DNA of 64,000 nucleotides from Verrucomicrobiota bacterium (GTDB taxonomy: Bacteria; Verrucomicrobiota; Kiritimatiellia; SS1-B-03-39; UBA6053): the NCBI GenBank assembly GCA_020831625.1, contig JAFIGD010000001.1, forward strand, positions 1 through 64,000, read 5' to 3'. The notes beneath the pieces were generated by a model that ran no database searches, was not told the origin of the DNA, and saw nothing but the letters and a program-made list of their open reading frames with translations. Shown in pieces: positions 7,983 to 17,200 of the stretch (position 1 is its first letter; every line of letters starts with the position of its first letter). The position numbers and the translations under genes are program-made.

Positions 7983-8246
7983 ATGAGTACGATATGGAAT
8001 AATATTACCGAAAACAACGGCTTCGGCATCGCGGGTGCCGGTATTCTGCTGGTGTTCAGCGTGCTGATTCTGGTGAGCCTCTACATCGCCATGCTGCCCC
8101 GGCTTCTTTCGCTGGTGAGTCCCCTTTTGGACCCCAGGAAACCCCTTCCCGCCTCCGTCCCCGCCGGGGAGGGCGACCTCTCCGCCGAACAGGCCGCCGC
8201 CGCCGCGTCCGCGCGCCACTTTCATCTGACCCGAACCGAAGGCTGA
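7983..8246 (+). CDS. oadG: Oxaloacetate decarboxylase gamma subunit (OadG)
   Basis: An 87-residue small membrane protein. One transmembrane helix (AGILLVFSVLILVSLYIAML, about residues 18-37) is followed by a short soluble Pro/Ala-rich tail. In Na+-pumping decarboxylases, gamma assembles the alpha and beta subunits. Identity rests on size, topology and position directly before oadB (6-base gap) and oadA. I chose the ATG at 7983; the frame is open to 7944 without a better start. Confidence 0.8.
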   Translation: MSTIWNNITENNGFGIAGAGILLVFSVLILVSLYIAMLPRLLSLVSPLLDPRKPLPASVPAGEGDLSAEQAAAAASARHFHLTRTEG

Positions 8247-8252
8247 CCCTCC

Positions 8253-9380
8253 ATGGACCTGCTGATCACCTTTTTCCAATCCACCGGTTTTGCCTCCATG
8301 ACCTGGCAGCACGCGGCCATGATTTTTCTCGGCCTGGTGTTTTTGTTTCTTGCCATTCGTCTTAAATATGAGCCCCTGCTGATGGTCCCGATCGGCCTCG
8401 GCATGATCATCGGCAATATCCCCTACCCCGAATCCCTTGCACTCGGAACCAAAGACCCCGGCAGCGTCTTTTATATTCTCTATCAGGGGGTCGACAAAGG
8501 GATCTACCCCCCGCTGATCTTTCTCGGGATCGGAGCGATGACCGACTTCTCCAGCATGATCGCCAATCCCAAGCTGGTTCTCCTCGGAGCCGCTGCTCAG
8601 GTGGGGATTTTCATCACCCTGCTGGGCGGACTCGCCCTCGGCTTCACCGTCAACCAATCCGCCGCCATCGGCATCATCGGCGGCGCCGACGGCCCCACCG
8701 CGATTTTCCTCTCCTCAATTCTGGCCCCGGAACTCCTCGGCCCCATCGCCATCGCCGCCTACAGCTACATGTCCCTGGTGCCCATCATCCAGCCCCCGAT
8801 CATGCATGCGCTCACCACAAAAGAAGAACGCAAAATCCGGATGCCGCCGCCGCGGAATGTCACCCGCCGCGAACTGATCATCTTCCCCATTGCCTGCCTG
8901 GTCATCACCCTGTTGATTGTGCCGGCCACCATGACCCTGCTGGGCATGCTCTTTCTCGGAAATCTCCTCAAGGAATGCACGGTCACCGACCGCCTTGCCA
9001 ACACCGCCCGCAACGGCATGATTGACGTGGTGACGATTCTCCTCGGGTTCTGTGTCGGGGTCAGCACCCACGGCAGCAGCTTCCTCAGTCCGGAATCGAT
9101 TAAAATCTTTATTCTCGGTATCACCGCCTTCAGCATCGCCACCGCCTGTGGGCTGCTGTTCGCCCGGTTCATGAATCTCTTTCTGAAAGAGAAGATCAAC
9201 CCCCTTCTCGGTGCCGCCGGGGTTTCCGCCGTGCCCCAGAGCGCCCGCGTGGTGCAAAAGGTCGGACAGGATGCCGATCCCCAGAACTTCCTGCTCATGC
9301 ACGCCATGGCCCCCAACGTCGCCGGCGTCATCGGCTCCGCCATCGCCGCCGGGGTTCTCCTCTCCGTGCTTGCCCCCTGA
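8253..9380 (+). CDS. oadB: Na+-pumping decarboxylase beta subunit (OadB)
   Basis: A 375-residue polytopic membrane protein. It decarboxylates carboxybiotin and couples this to Na+ export. Family marks include GMIIGNIP, IYPPLIFLGIGAMTDF, the Asp-containing IIGGADGPTAIFLSS (part of the Na+ path), and SAVPQSARVVQ followed by NFLLMHAMAPNVAGVIGSA at the end. Length is normal for OadB, GcdB and MmdB. It lies between the gamma and alpha subunit genes in a clear operon. Confidence 0.93.
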   Translation: MDLLITFFQSTGFASMTWQHAAMIFLGLVFLFLAIRLKYEPLLMVPIGLGMIIGNIPYPESLALGTKDPGSVFYILYQGVDKGIYPPLIFLGIGAMTDFSSMIANPKLVLLGAAAQVGIFITLLGGLALGFTVNQSAAIGIIGGADGPTAIFLSSILAPELLGPIAIAAYSYMSLVPIIQPPIMHALTTKEERKIRMPPPRNVTRRELIIFPIACLVITLLIVPATMTLLGMLFLGNLLKECTVTDRLANTARNGMIDVVTILLGFCVGVSTHGSSFLSPESIKIFILGITAFSIATACGLLFARFMNLFLKEKINPLLGAAGVSAVPQSARVVQKVGQDADPQNFLLMHAMAPNVAGVIGSAIAAGVLLSVLAP

Positions 9381-9410
9381 TTTTCCCCGAACCTGATAAA
9401 GGATCTTTCC

Positions 9411-11237
9411 ATGAAAAATGTCGATTTTATGCTCACCGCCTTCCGCGACGGCTTCCAGTCCGTGTACGGAGCCCGCGTCTTCACCGATGACTTTATCCCC
9501 GCCGTCGAGGCCGCACGCGACGCCGGCATCCGCTACTTCGAAGCCGGCGGCGGCGCCCGCTTCCAGTCGCTCTACTTCTACTGCAACGAGGACGCCTTCG
9601 ACATGATGGACCGCTTCCGCGCCGCCGCCGGTCCCGACGCCAATCTGCAAACCCTCGCCCGCGGCGTCAACGTCGTCGCCCTCGAATCGCAGCCCGCCGA
9701 TATCGTGGACCTCCACGCAAAGATGTTCAAAAAACACGGCATGACCACCATCCGGAATTTTGACGCCCTCAACGATGTCCACAACCTCATCGACTCCGGA
9801 AAATCCATCACCGACCACGGCCTTAAGCATCAGGTCTGCGTCACCCTCATGGCACTTCCCCCCGGATGCGAAGGCGCGCACGACGCCGACTTTTACGAAA
9901 TGACCCTTCGCGAGATTCTCGACAAAGGCATTCCCTACGACGGGGTCTGCTTCAAGGATGCCAGCGGCACCGCCACCCCGGCCGTGGTCTACGAAACCAT
10001 CAAACGCGCCCGCAAAATTCTCCCCGAGGGCACCTACATCCACTATCACACCCACGACACCGCCGGCACCGCTGTCATCTGCAACAAAGCCGCGCTCGAA
10101 GCCGGGGCCAACGCGATCGACCTGTCGCTCGCCCCCTGCTCCGGCGGCACCTGCCAGCCCGACGTGCTCACCATGTGGCACGCGCTGCGCTACACCGACT
10201 ACCAGCTCGATATCGATATCGACAAGATCCGCGAAGCCACCCTGGTCTTCAAAGACTGCATGAAGGATTACCTGCTTCCGCCCGAGGCCACCTGCGTCGA
10301 GCCCATGATTCCCTGGTGTCCCATGCCCGGCGGAGCCCTCACCGCCAATACCCAGATGCTCCGCGACAACGGCATTCTCGACAAATACCCCGAAATCCTC
10401 GGTGCCATGAGCGAGGTCGTCTCCAAAGGCGGATTCGGCACCTCGGTCACCCCCGTTTCCCAGTTCTACTGGCAGCAGGCCTTCAACAACGTCATGTTCG
10501 GCCCCTGGAAGCAAATCGCGCAGCCCTTCGGTCAGATGGTCCTCGGCTACTTCGGCAAAACCCCGGTGCCGCCGGACCCCGAAGTCGTTAAAATCGCCGC
10601 CGAACAGCTCGGACTGGAGCCAACCACCGAACATCCCATCGACCGCAACAACGCTGATCCCAACAAAGGAGTAAAAGCCGTCGAGGCCGAACTCAAAAAA
10701 CACAACCTCCCGGTCACCGACGAGAACGTCTTCATCGTCGCCAGCTGCGGCGCCAAAGGGATCACGTTCCTCAAAGGCGAGGCCAAAACCATGGTCCGCA
10801 AAAAAGAGCCCCCCGCGGCGGCTCCGGCCGCTCCGGCGGCGGCATCTGCACCCGCGGCCGCGCCGAAACCCGCCGCCACCGGGAGCTACACCGTCGAGAT
10901 CAACGGAAAAACCTTCTCCGTGGCGATTGACGGCGACACCACTACGGTGGATGGTGAGGAGGTCAAGGTCAGCATCGAAACCGAAGCCGACCGCAAACCG
11001 AAAGCCAAGGCCGAAAGCGGCCCCCGCACCGAAATTCAGGCTCAGATCGCCGGAACCGTGTATCTGGTCAAAGCCAAGCCCGGCGACCGGGTCAAAACCG
11101 GCGATCCGGTCATCATCCTCGAAGCCATGAAAATGGAGGTTCCGCTCAAAGCCCCGCAGGACGGAATCGTCGAGGACATCCTCGTCCGCATCGGCGATCC
11201 GGTGAATTCCGGACAGGTCATCGCGGTACTGAAATAA
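9411..11237 (+). CDS. oadA: Oxaloacetate decarboxylase alpha subunit, carboxyltransferase plus biotin domain (OadA)
   Basis: A 608-residue cytoplasmic subunit. Residues 1-290 form an HMGL-like TIM barrel with metal ligands in FRDGFQS and the HTHD element, and the reactive Lys in GVCFKDASG. A conserved PYC/OADA domain runs to about residue 460, followed by an Ala/Pro linker. The biotin-carrier domain has EAMKMEV near residue 578. It transfers CO2 from oxaloacetate (or a related acid) to biotin, and OadB then releases it while pumping Na+. An AAAGGA ribosome site precedes the ATG. A methylmalonyl-CoA or glutaconyl-CoA substrate is unlikely given this subunit type but not excluded. Confidence 0.92.
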   Translation: MKNVDFMLTAFRDGFQSVYGARVFTDDFIPAVEAARDAGIRYFEAGGGARFQSLYFYCNEDAFDMMDRFRAAAGPDANLQTLARGVNVVALESQPADIVDLHAKMFKKHGMTTIRNFDALNDVHNLIDSGKSITDHGLKHQVCVTLMALPPGCEGAHDADFYEMTLREILDKGIPYDGVCFKDASGTATPAVVYETIKRARKILPEGTYIHYHTHDTAGTAVICNKAALEAGANAIDLSLAPCSGGTCQPDVLTMWHALRYTDYQLDIDIDKIREATLVFKDCMKDYLLPPEATCVEPMIPWCPMPGGALTANTQMLRDNGILDKYPEILGAMSEVVSKGGFGTSVTPVSQFYWQQAFNNVMFGPWKQIAQPFGQMVLGYFGKTPVPPDPEVVKIAAEQLGLEPTTEHPIDRNNADPNKGVKAVEAELKKHNLPVTDENVFIVASCGAKGITFLKGEAKTMVRKKEPPAAAPAAPAAASAPAAAPKPAATGSYTVEINGKTFSVAIDGDTTTVDGEEVKVSIETEADRKPKAKAESGPRTEIQAQIAGTVYLVKAKPGDRVKTGDPVIILEAMKMEVPLKAPQDGIVEDILVRIGDPVNSGQVIAVLK

Positions 11238-11263
11238 TCCACCCCACGCCAAAGGAGCGCCCC

Positions 11264-11773
11264 ATGAAACACATCCTCGCCATCATCGACGACGTCTACG
11301 AAGACCTCGAACTCTGGTACCCCAAGATCCGCCTCGAAGAGGAAAGCTGGAACGTGGTGGTTGCCGCCCCCGAGGCCGAAAAACTCTACAAGGGCAAGCA
11401 CGGCTACCCCTGCGTGAGTGACGCCGCCATCGCCGATGTCGCCGCCGACGACTACGACGCCCTGCTCGTGCCCGGCGGCTTCGCGCCCGACAAGCTCCGC
11501 CGCGATCCCAAAGTGCTCGACCTCGTCCGCGAATTCGACGCCGCCGGCAAGCCAATCGCCCACATCTGCCACGCCGGATGGATTCTCATTTCCGCCGGCG
11601 TGCTCAAAGGCAAAAAAACCACCAGCACCGTCGGCATCAAAGACGACATGAACAACGCCGGCGCGGAATGGATCGATCAGGCCGTGGTCATCGACGGCAA
11701 TCAAATCGCCAGCCGCACCCCCAAAGACCTTGCCGCCTTCTCCAAGGCCCTGGTCGACATGATCCGCGGCTGA
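11264..11773 (+). CDS. DJ-1/PfpI-family protein
   Basis: A 169-residue class-I glutamine-amidotransferase-like protein of the PfpI/DJ-1 group. The nucleophile elbow is AHICHAGW near residues 101-108 (Cys104), with an acidic residue in the N-terminal region. Members act as glyoxalase-III/deglycase-like enzymes, chaperones or peptidases; sequence alone does not decide. AAGGAG lies 8 bases before the ATG. It follows oadA by 26 bases and is probably in the same transcript. Confidence 0.85.
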   Translation: MKHILAIIDDVYEDLELWYPKIRLEEESWNVVVAAPEAEKLYKGKHGYPCVSDAAIADVAADDYDALLVPGGFAPDKLRRDPKVLDLVREFDAAGKPIAHICHAGWILISAGVLKGKKTTSTVGIKDDMNNAGAEWIDQAVVIDGNQIASRTPKDLAAFSKALVDMIRG

Positions 11774-11789
11774 ACCAGCGCGCGCGCAC

Positions 11790-12794
11790 ATGAAAATCCT
11801 CCACCTGGCCCGAAGCCGCCCGTCGCCGCACTTCACCCTTCCCGTTTTCCAAAACGCGTTGCGGGAACTCGGGTCGTTTGAGTTGCTGGAGTCTTCGGAA
11901 ACCCTCCCGAAGGAGGAGGTTCTGTCGCTTATCCGCGGTGTCGATGTGCTGCTCACCGGACACGGCACACTTCCCGTCCCTCCCGAGGTCGGCCCGGACC
12001 CGGGCAACCTGAAATACATTTGCCACCTCACCGGCACGCTCCAGGGCATGGTGCCGCCGGAACTGATCGACTCCGGACTCCTCATCAGCAACTGGGGCGA
12101 CGCGCCCGCCAACGCGCTGGCGGAATCGTCCCTCACCCTGCTCCTCACCCTGCTCAAGGAAATCCCCCGCCACATCCGCCACGTCCGCTCCGGTCTCTGG
12201 TGGGAAGCGGTGCCGAATGCCGCCCCGGGTCAGCTTCACGGCCTCACCGTGGGCCTCTACGGCTACGGCTTCTCCGGACGGGCGCTGCACAATCTTCTTC
12301 GCCCTTTTCAAGTCAAGGTCCGCGTCTACGATCCTTTTGTGGACGACATTCCGGAAGACGCGGAGCGGGTGGACAGTCTGTCCGAACTGTTTGCCGGCGC
12401 CCACGCCGTCTCCATCCACGCGGGCCTGACCCCCGAAACCCGCGGCAGTGTCACCCGCGACCTGCTGTCCCTGCTGCCCGACGGCGGCATCCTCGTCAAC
12501 ACCGCCCGCGGCGGACTGGTGGACCAGGAGGCGCTCTTCGCCGAACTGGAATCCGGCCGCCTCCGCGCCGGACTGGATGTCCTCGACGGCACCGATGATC
12601 TGCCGCCCGAACACCCCGCCCGCCATTGGCCCAACCTCGTGCTGACCCGCCACAAGCTCAACGTCAGCTCCTGGCCGGATCCCGGGTCCCTCTCCCCCAA
12701 GCACCACATCTGCCTCGAAAACCTCCGCCGCTTCCGCGACGGCGAGCCGATTCGCTTCCGCATCGACGCCCAGCGCTTAAGCCTGACCACCTGA
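11790..12794 (+). CDS. D-isomer-specific 2-hydroxyacid dehydrogenase
   Basis: A 334-residue NAD(P)-dependent oxidoreductase. The Rossmann motif GLYGYGFSG is near residue 152. The catalytic Arg is in NTARGGLVDQEALF, an acidic residue is in GLDVLDG, and a His is in LTRHKLN near the C-terminus. It would interconvert a 2-keto acid and a D-2-hydroxy acid, such as glycerate or lactate. The C-terminal helix after the His is longer than usual. It sits 16 bases after the DJ-1 gene and ends the cluster. A GC hairpin (12796-12812) without a T-run separates it from the convergent FAD enzyme. Confidence 0.87.
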   Translation: MKILHLARSRPSPHFTLPVFQNALRELGSFELLESSETLPKEEVLSLIRGVDVLLTGHGTLPVPPEVGPDPGNLKYICHLTGTLQGMVPPELIDSGLLISNWGDAPANALAESSLTLLLTLLKEIPRHIRHVRSGLWWEAVPNAAPGQLHGLTVGLYGYGFSGRALHNLLRPFQVKVRVYDPFVDDIPEDAERVDSLSELFAGAHAVSIHAGLTPETRGSVTRDLLSLLPDGGILVNTARGGLVDQEALFAELESGRLRAGLDVLDGTDDLPPEHPARHWPNLVLTRHKLNVSSWPDPGSLSPKHHICLENLRRFRDGEPIRFRIDAQRLSLTT

Positions 12795-12812
12795 GCGGGG
12801 CGCGGATCCCCG

Positions 12813-14153
12813 TTACAGGATGATCGAGCCGCCCTCCCGCAGGCGCTCACGCAGGGTGGCGGGATCGACCTGCCAGGTGGGCGTGGCGTCCAAGGCCAGC
12901 GCGGCGGCCTCCCCGGCGGCCTCGCCGGTCTGGTTCATGGTGATCATCACGCGGATCGCGCCGTAAGCGCCGGGATCGGCGTCAATCATGCGGCCGGCCA
13001 TGATCAGATTCGGACAGTCGCGCCGCACCATGCTGCGGTAGGGAATCTGATAAAACAGTGCGGTCTCCTCCCCCTCCGGCCGCCAGCGGCTCCACAGCCG
13101 CTCGTTGTGACGGATACTCACCTCGCGTCCGTCGAGATAACGGAAAATATGCCCGCCGCCCTCCGGATAATGAATATCCACGCGGTAGGTCCCGTTCGCG
13201 ATGGCATCGTCGAAGCGAACGCCGTATAGCACCTCTTGCTCCGTAAGCTGATGTTCGGCGCGGAAGCGGCGGGTTTCGCGCACCCCGATGGACGAGGACA
13301 AATCGTAAAGGCAGAGCTGGTCCCGCCGTTCGGGCATATGCTTCCGCACCATATCCATCATGGCGCGGATATGGCGGCGGCCCTCCATCTCCGCGAAAGT
13401 GAACTGGGTCGCGTCCGCCACATTGGCTCCGAACACATGCGTTTCCGCGTGAACCCGCACCGGGGCTCCGTTGGGAATGGCGCAGCTCCAGCCGGCATCC
13501 TTGGGCACATCGAATTCCTCGCGGTGCTCGTTGTAAAACGCCCGCATATCGATTCCCTCCAGTCCGGCGATTTTGGCGCAGGTGGTGGGCGGCTGCAGGT
13601 CGGGCCGCACGCTGAACGGTGCCCGGCAGTCTTTGGCCAGATCCCCGTCCCCGGTGGCGTCGATGAACACCTTCGCGCGAATGGCGCTTCGTCCGTCCTT
13701 GTTTTCCACGAAAACCGCGTCCACCCGGCCGTCCTCATGAAATGCGGCTCCGCAATAGTAGGTGTGCAGAAAAGGGATCACCCCGGATTCACGCACCAAG
13801 CCGTCCAGCTCGATGGTCAGTTCCTCGGTGTTCAGCACATAGCGGGCGTCCGGATTGCGCTCCCGCACCTCCACCGCGTCGCGCTGTTTCAGCCGCTCCA
13901 CCATTTCCAACGACAGCCCGGCGATGATCTGCTCCTCGAACTTGTCATCCAGATCGTTGTGCCAGATACAGACCAGACCGCAGGTGGCCACGCCGCCGAA
14001 GCGGTTCTGTTTCTCAACAACCGCCACCCGCAGTCCCCGCCGCGCCGCCCGCACCGCCGCAAACACTCCCGTGCAGCTGCCTCCGAGGACACACACATCC
14101 ACATCAAGAATCACAGGGGTGGCACGGGCGGGTTCGAGCAGGGTGTTTTTCAT
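12813..14153 (-). CDS. FAD-dependent oxidoreductase (FAD_oxidored family)
   Basis: About 446 residues. The N-terminal FAD-binding motif is VCVLGGSCTGVFAAVRAARRG, in the GxGxxG class with Ser-Cys in place of the usual Gly-Ser/Pro. It is followed by RFGGVATCGLV and a second FAD-contact motif FIDATGDGDLA near residue 180. The C-terminal part has the typical RMIDADPGAYGAIRVM. Relatives are common in PVC and Bacteroidetes carbohydrate clusters, but their substrates are mostly unknown. I chose the ATG at 14153; a GTG at 14183 in the same frame is possible. It lies between the dehydrogenase and a large secreted metalloprotease, on the minus strand. Confidence 0.8.
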   Translation of the reverse strand: MKNTLLEPARATPVILDVDVCVLGGSCTGVFAAVRAARRGLRVAVVEKQNRFGGVATCGLVCIWHNDLDDKFEEQIIAGLSLEMVERLKQRDAVEVRERNPDARYVLNTEELTIELDGLVRESGVIPFLHTYYCGAAFHEDGRVDAVFVENKDGRSAIRAKVFIDATGDGDLAKDCRAPFSVRPDLQPPTTCAKIAGLEGIDMRAFYNEHREEFDVPKDAGWSCAIPNGAPVRVHAETHVFGANVADATQFTFAEMEGRRHIRAMMDMVRKHMPERRDQLCLYDLSSSIGVRETRRFRAEHQLTEQEVLYGVRFDDAIANGTYRVDIHYPEGGGHIFRYLDGREVSIRHNERLWSRWRPEGEETALFYQIPYRSMVRRDCPNLIMAGRMIDADPGAYGAIRVMITMNQTGEAAGEAAALALDATPTWQVDPATLRERLREGGSIIL

Positions 14154-14236
14154 GCGATCAACCCTATCGAAAAACAAATACACTTCAAACGAAAAGACGT
14201 TTGTTTCAAGTTCTCAAATGCAACGGAAATGCGCGG

Positions 14237-17200
14237 CTACGGCTTCCGCACCCGCACACGGTACACGCGGTGGTTTCCGGGGTCGGGGTCGGTGAAGTCC
14301 AGCGTGCCGCCGTTGCCGTCGACTTCGTCGCCGAGGTCGGTCCAGGCGTCGGGATCGGTGAGGTTGTCGGTGAACTGCAGGCGGTAACGGCGGCCGGGAA
14401 CAGTGTTGATACCGGTGAGGGTCATGCCGCCGCCGTTGACTTGCGGGGTGATGACTTCGAAGACCTGATCAGGATTCGTCGGATCGAGTCCCCAGATGTA
14501 CACCGTGCGGAGGGGCACCTGCACCCCGCCCTTGTCGACGGTCAGCGGAATTTCCCCGCCCTCCTCGAAATACACCTCAGCCCAAAGATCGGGCACATCG
14601 GCGTCGTTGCTGGAATAATCCTCGGGCCGCACCGTGAGCACAGCCACGACGGAGGGCACATCGCCGCCCGCATTGCTGACCACGACCTGATAATCGCCGG
14701 CATCCGATTCCGCAACTGGATCGAAGACCAGACTGGCGGCGGTCGCACCGCCAAGCAGAACCTCGTTTTTGAACCACTGGTAGCTCAAATCCTCACCCGT
14801 GGCGGTGACGCTCAGGGTCGCGCTCTGCGTGGCGTAGACGGTTTGGCTTTGGGGCTGGGCGGTGATGAGAGGCGGGGACGCAAGATCCACATTGGTGCTG
14901 ATGCTGTTCACCTGCAGCACCCAGTTGCCGCGGGTGGCGATGGCAAAGCCGTTGAAGACCTCCGGGCCGTTCGCCACTGAGAAGGTGCTGTTGACGGTGC
15001 ACACGCCATCCACCGTGGAAAAGTTCCAGATAATACCGTTGTTGTTGCCGCTGCCGCTCCGATTACCGTCCGGGGTCGTAAACACGCTGCGCAGGCGGAT
15101 CTGCGTGGAGTTGATGCGCTCCAGCCGCAGGGTCACGGGCGTGGGGAGGTCCTGATGGAATCCAGTCATATTTTGCGCGTGACTCACGCCGTCCAGCGCC
15201 GTGCCACCACCCGCGTAATCCATCAGACCGGTGGGGCCGGCTCCCTGCCGGACCAAACCAAATGACATATTTCCGGCGGAACTCCGGCTGCCGGGCTGAT
15301 GGACATACCCCTGCCAGAGGTCGGTCACCATGGTTTGCGCGTTGCCGGTGACATTGGGACCGTGGAAAAATCCAAAGCTGATGGAGCGCCCGGAGTTGTT
15401 GCTCGTGTTGGAGCGCAGGGTGAAACTCAGTTCCAAATAGTCTCCCGTTTCCAACAGAGGAACCTCCTGGAAATTCGAGACAACGCCCTGAAACGCATCG
15501 GTTCCCGAGCGGGTCATCGTATAGGTTCCGTCGTTTTCGCTGACGGTTCCGCCGTTTATCACATGGAGGTCGTTGACCGCGAAGGGAAACGGTTCGGTGA
15601 CCACGATCATGGCGGGCGCGGACGCCACCTCGCTTTGCATGTTGGACACGAGTACGGTGTAGGTGCCGTGGTCGGAGAGCGTCGCGTTTTCAAGGATGAA
15701 GGTTGCGGCGTTCGCGCCGGGAATATCCACGCCGTCTTTCCGCCATTGAAAGGCGGGCGCGGGATAGCCGGTGGCTTCCACGGTCAGGCTGACGGACTGG
15801 CCGACAGTGGTGCCGACAGTCACCGGCTGGAGGGTGATTTCCACGTCCTGCGGGGAGGTGAGCGTGGTTTCCTCCGCGATATTGCTGGGATTGCTTTCCC
15901 CTTTTTCGTTCACGGCGCTGACATAGTAGTAGAAGGTTGTGGACTCGGGCAGATTGCTGTCCACGTATTCGGTGACATCGGCCGCCGCGGTGTGCGCCAG
16001 GGCCCAGGGCCCCGAGGCGGATGCGGAACGGTAAATCAGGTATGCATCCTCGTCGGCGGCGTTGTCGGTCCAGGTGAGTTCAATTTCCGAGGTGCCGAGG
16101 GCCACGGCCACCAGACCGGTGGGGGCGGCGGGGGGCGGGTCGGTGACCGTCAAGGTGGCGATGTTGCTGGTGTCGGAGCCCTCGCTGTTGGTGACCACGG
16201 CATAATAGTCTCCGGCATCGGAGGGGCTGATGTTTTCCAGCACCAGCGTGTCTCCGGTGATCCCCAGGGCCCCGGCTCCCGCTTTGTACCAATTCACGGT
16301 CGGGGCGGGAAAACCGACGTAAAGGATCCGGAATTCGGCGGTGCGGGTTTCGGGCAGACTCAGCGACTGCGGCTGCCCGTAGATCATGGGTTCCGTCGGA
16401 TTTTCAGCGGTGCTGACGATCTGAATCGCGTTGATGGCGGAGCCAGGGTTGTTGGCCTCCAGTCGGAACATCGATGTGCTGACATTGCGGAAAATCAGAT
16501 AATTCCCCAACCGTTCGTCCACCGGAGAATTGGGCCCGGTCGCGGTGGATTCCTTGAAGCCCACCCAGGTGTCGTAGTTGGGATAGTCCCCCACCCCGTC
16601 TCCGGCCACGAGAGAGTTATGGCCCCAAATGGACGACAGCGGACTTTGTCCGCCGGGAATCAGCACGTATTCATTCGGACTGGCATCCCGGCCGTCACCT
16701 TCATGGTGATCAAAATACACAAAGATATCATAATGATCGAAGGGAATACCGCCCACTTCCACGACCGGACCCGCGGTGTCGCCCCGCACACGCAGGCCTC
16801 CGTACATGAGCCGCCCGTTGGTGGTGGTGGTGTCCACCAGGGTCGATCCGGAAGGACTGTGGTTGGGATGGTTCCGGCTGCGGTACCGGGTCCACGTGGT
16901 GGTGACCACGCCGTCACGGTCTTTCAAGTCGTTCACCGTTGCATCCCAGGTCTCGCCGATATTTCCCTGGGGGGCGTTGTTCCAATTGGGCTGCATGAAA
17001 AACGCCCCGGCCTGGTCAGTGGATGCCAGGGACCCGTTTGCGCCGTAGGTGCCGAGAAAATTGATGCCGATGGAATCGCGTTGAATCGGCGAGGTGACAT
17101 CCAAGAGCACAGAATCGGACACCGTGAAATTTCCCAGGGCGTCATACGCCACTGCGGTGATAAAGAACGAGCCCACCGGAAGGTTGGTCCAGTTCAGGCT

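Noticed and set aside
8715-11252. 845-codon open frame on the minus strand
   Set aside because: Antisense to oadB and oadA; no recognisable domain and strongly skewed composition.
12796-12812. Terminator between the dehydrogenase and the FAD enzyme
   Set aside because: CGGGG/CCCCG forms a 5-bp hairpin, but no T-run follows on either strand, so it is not a convincing intrinsic terminator.
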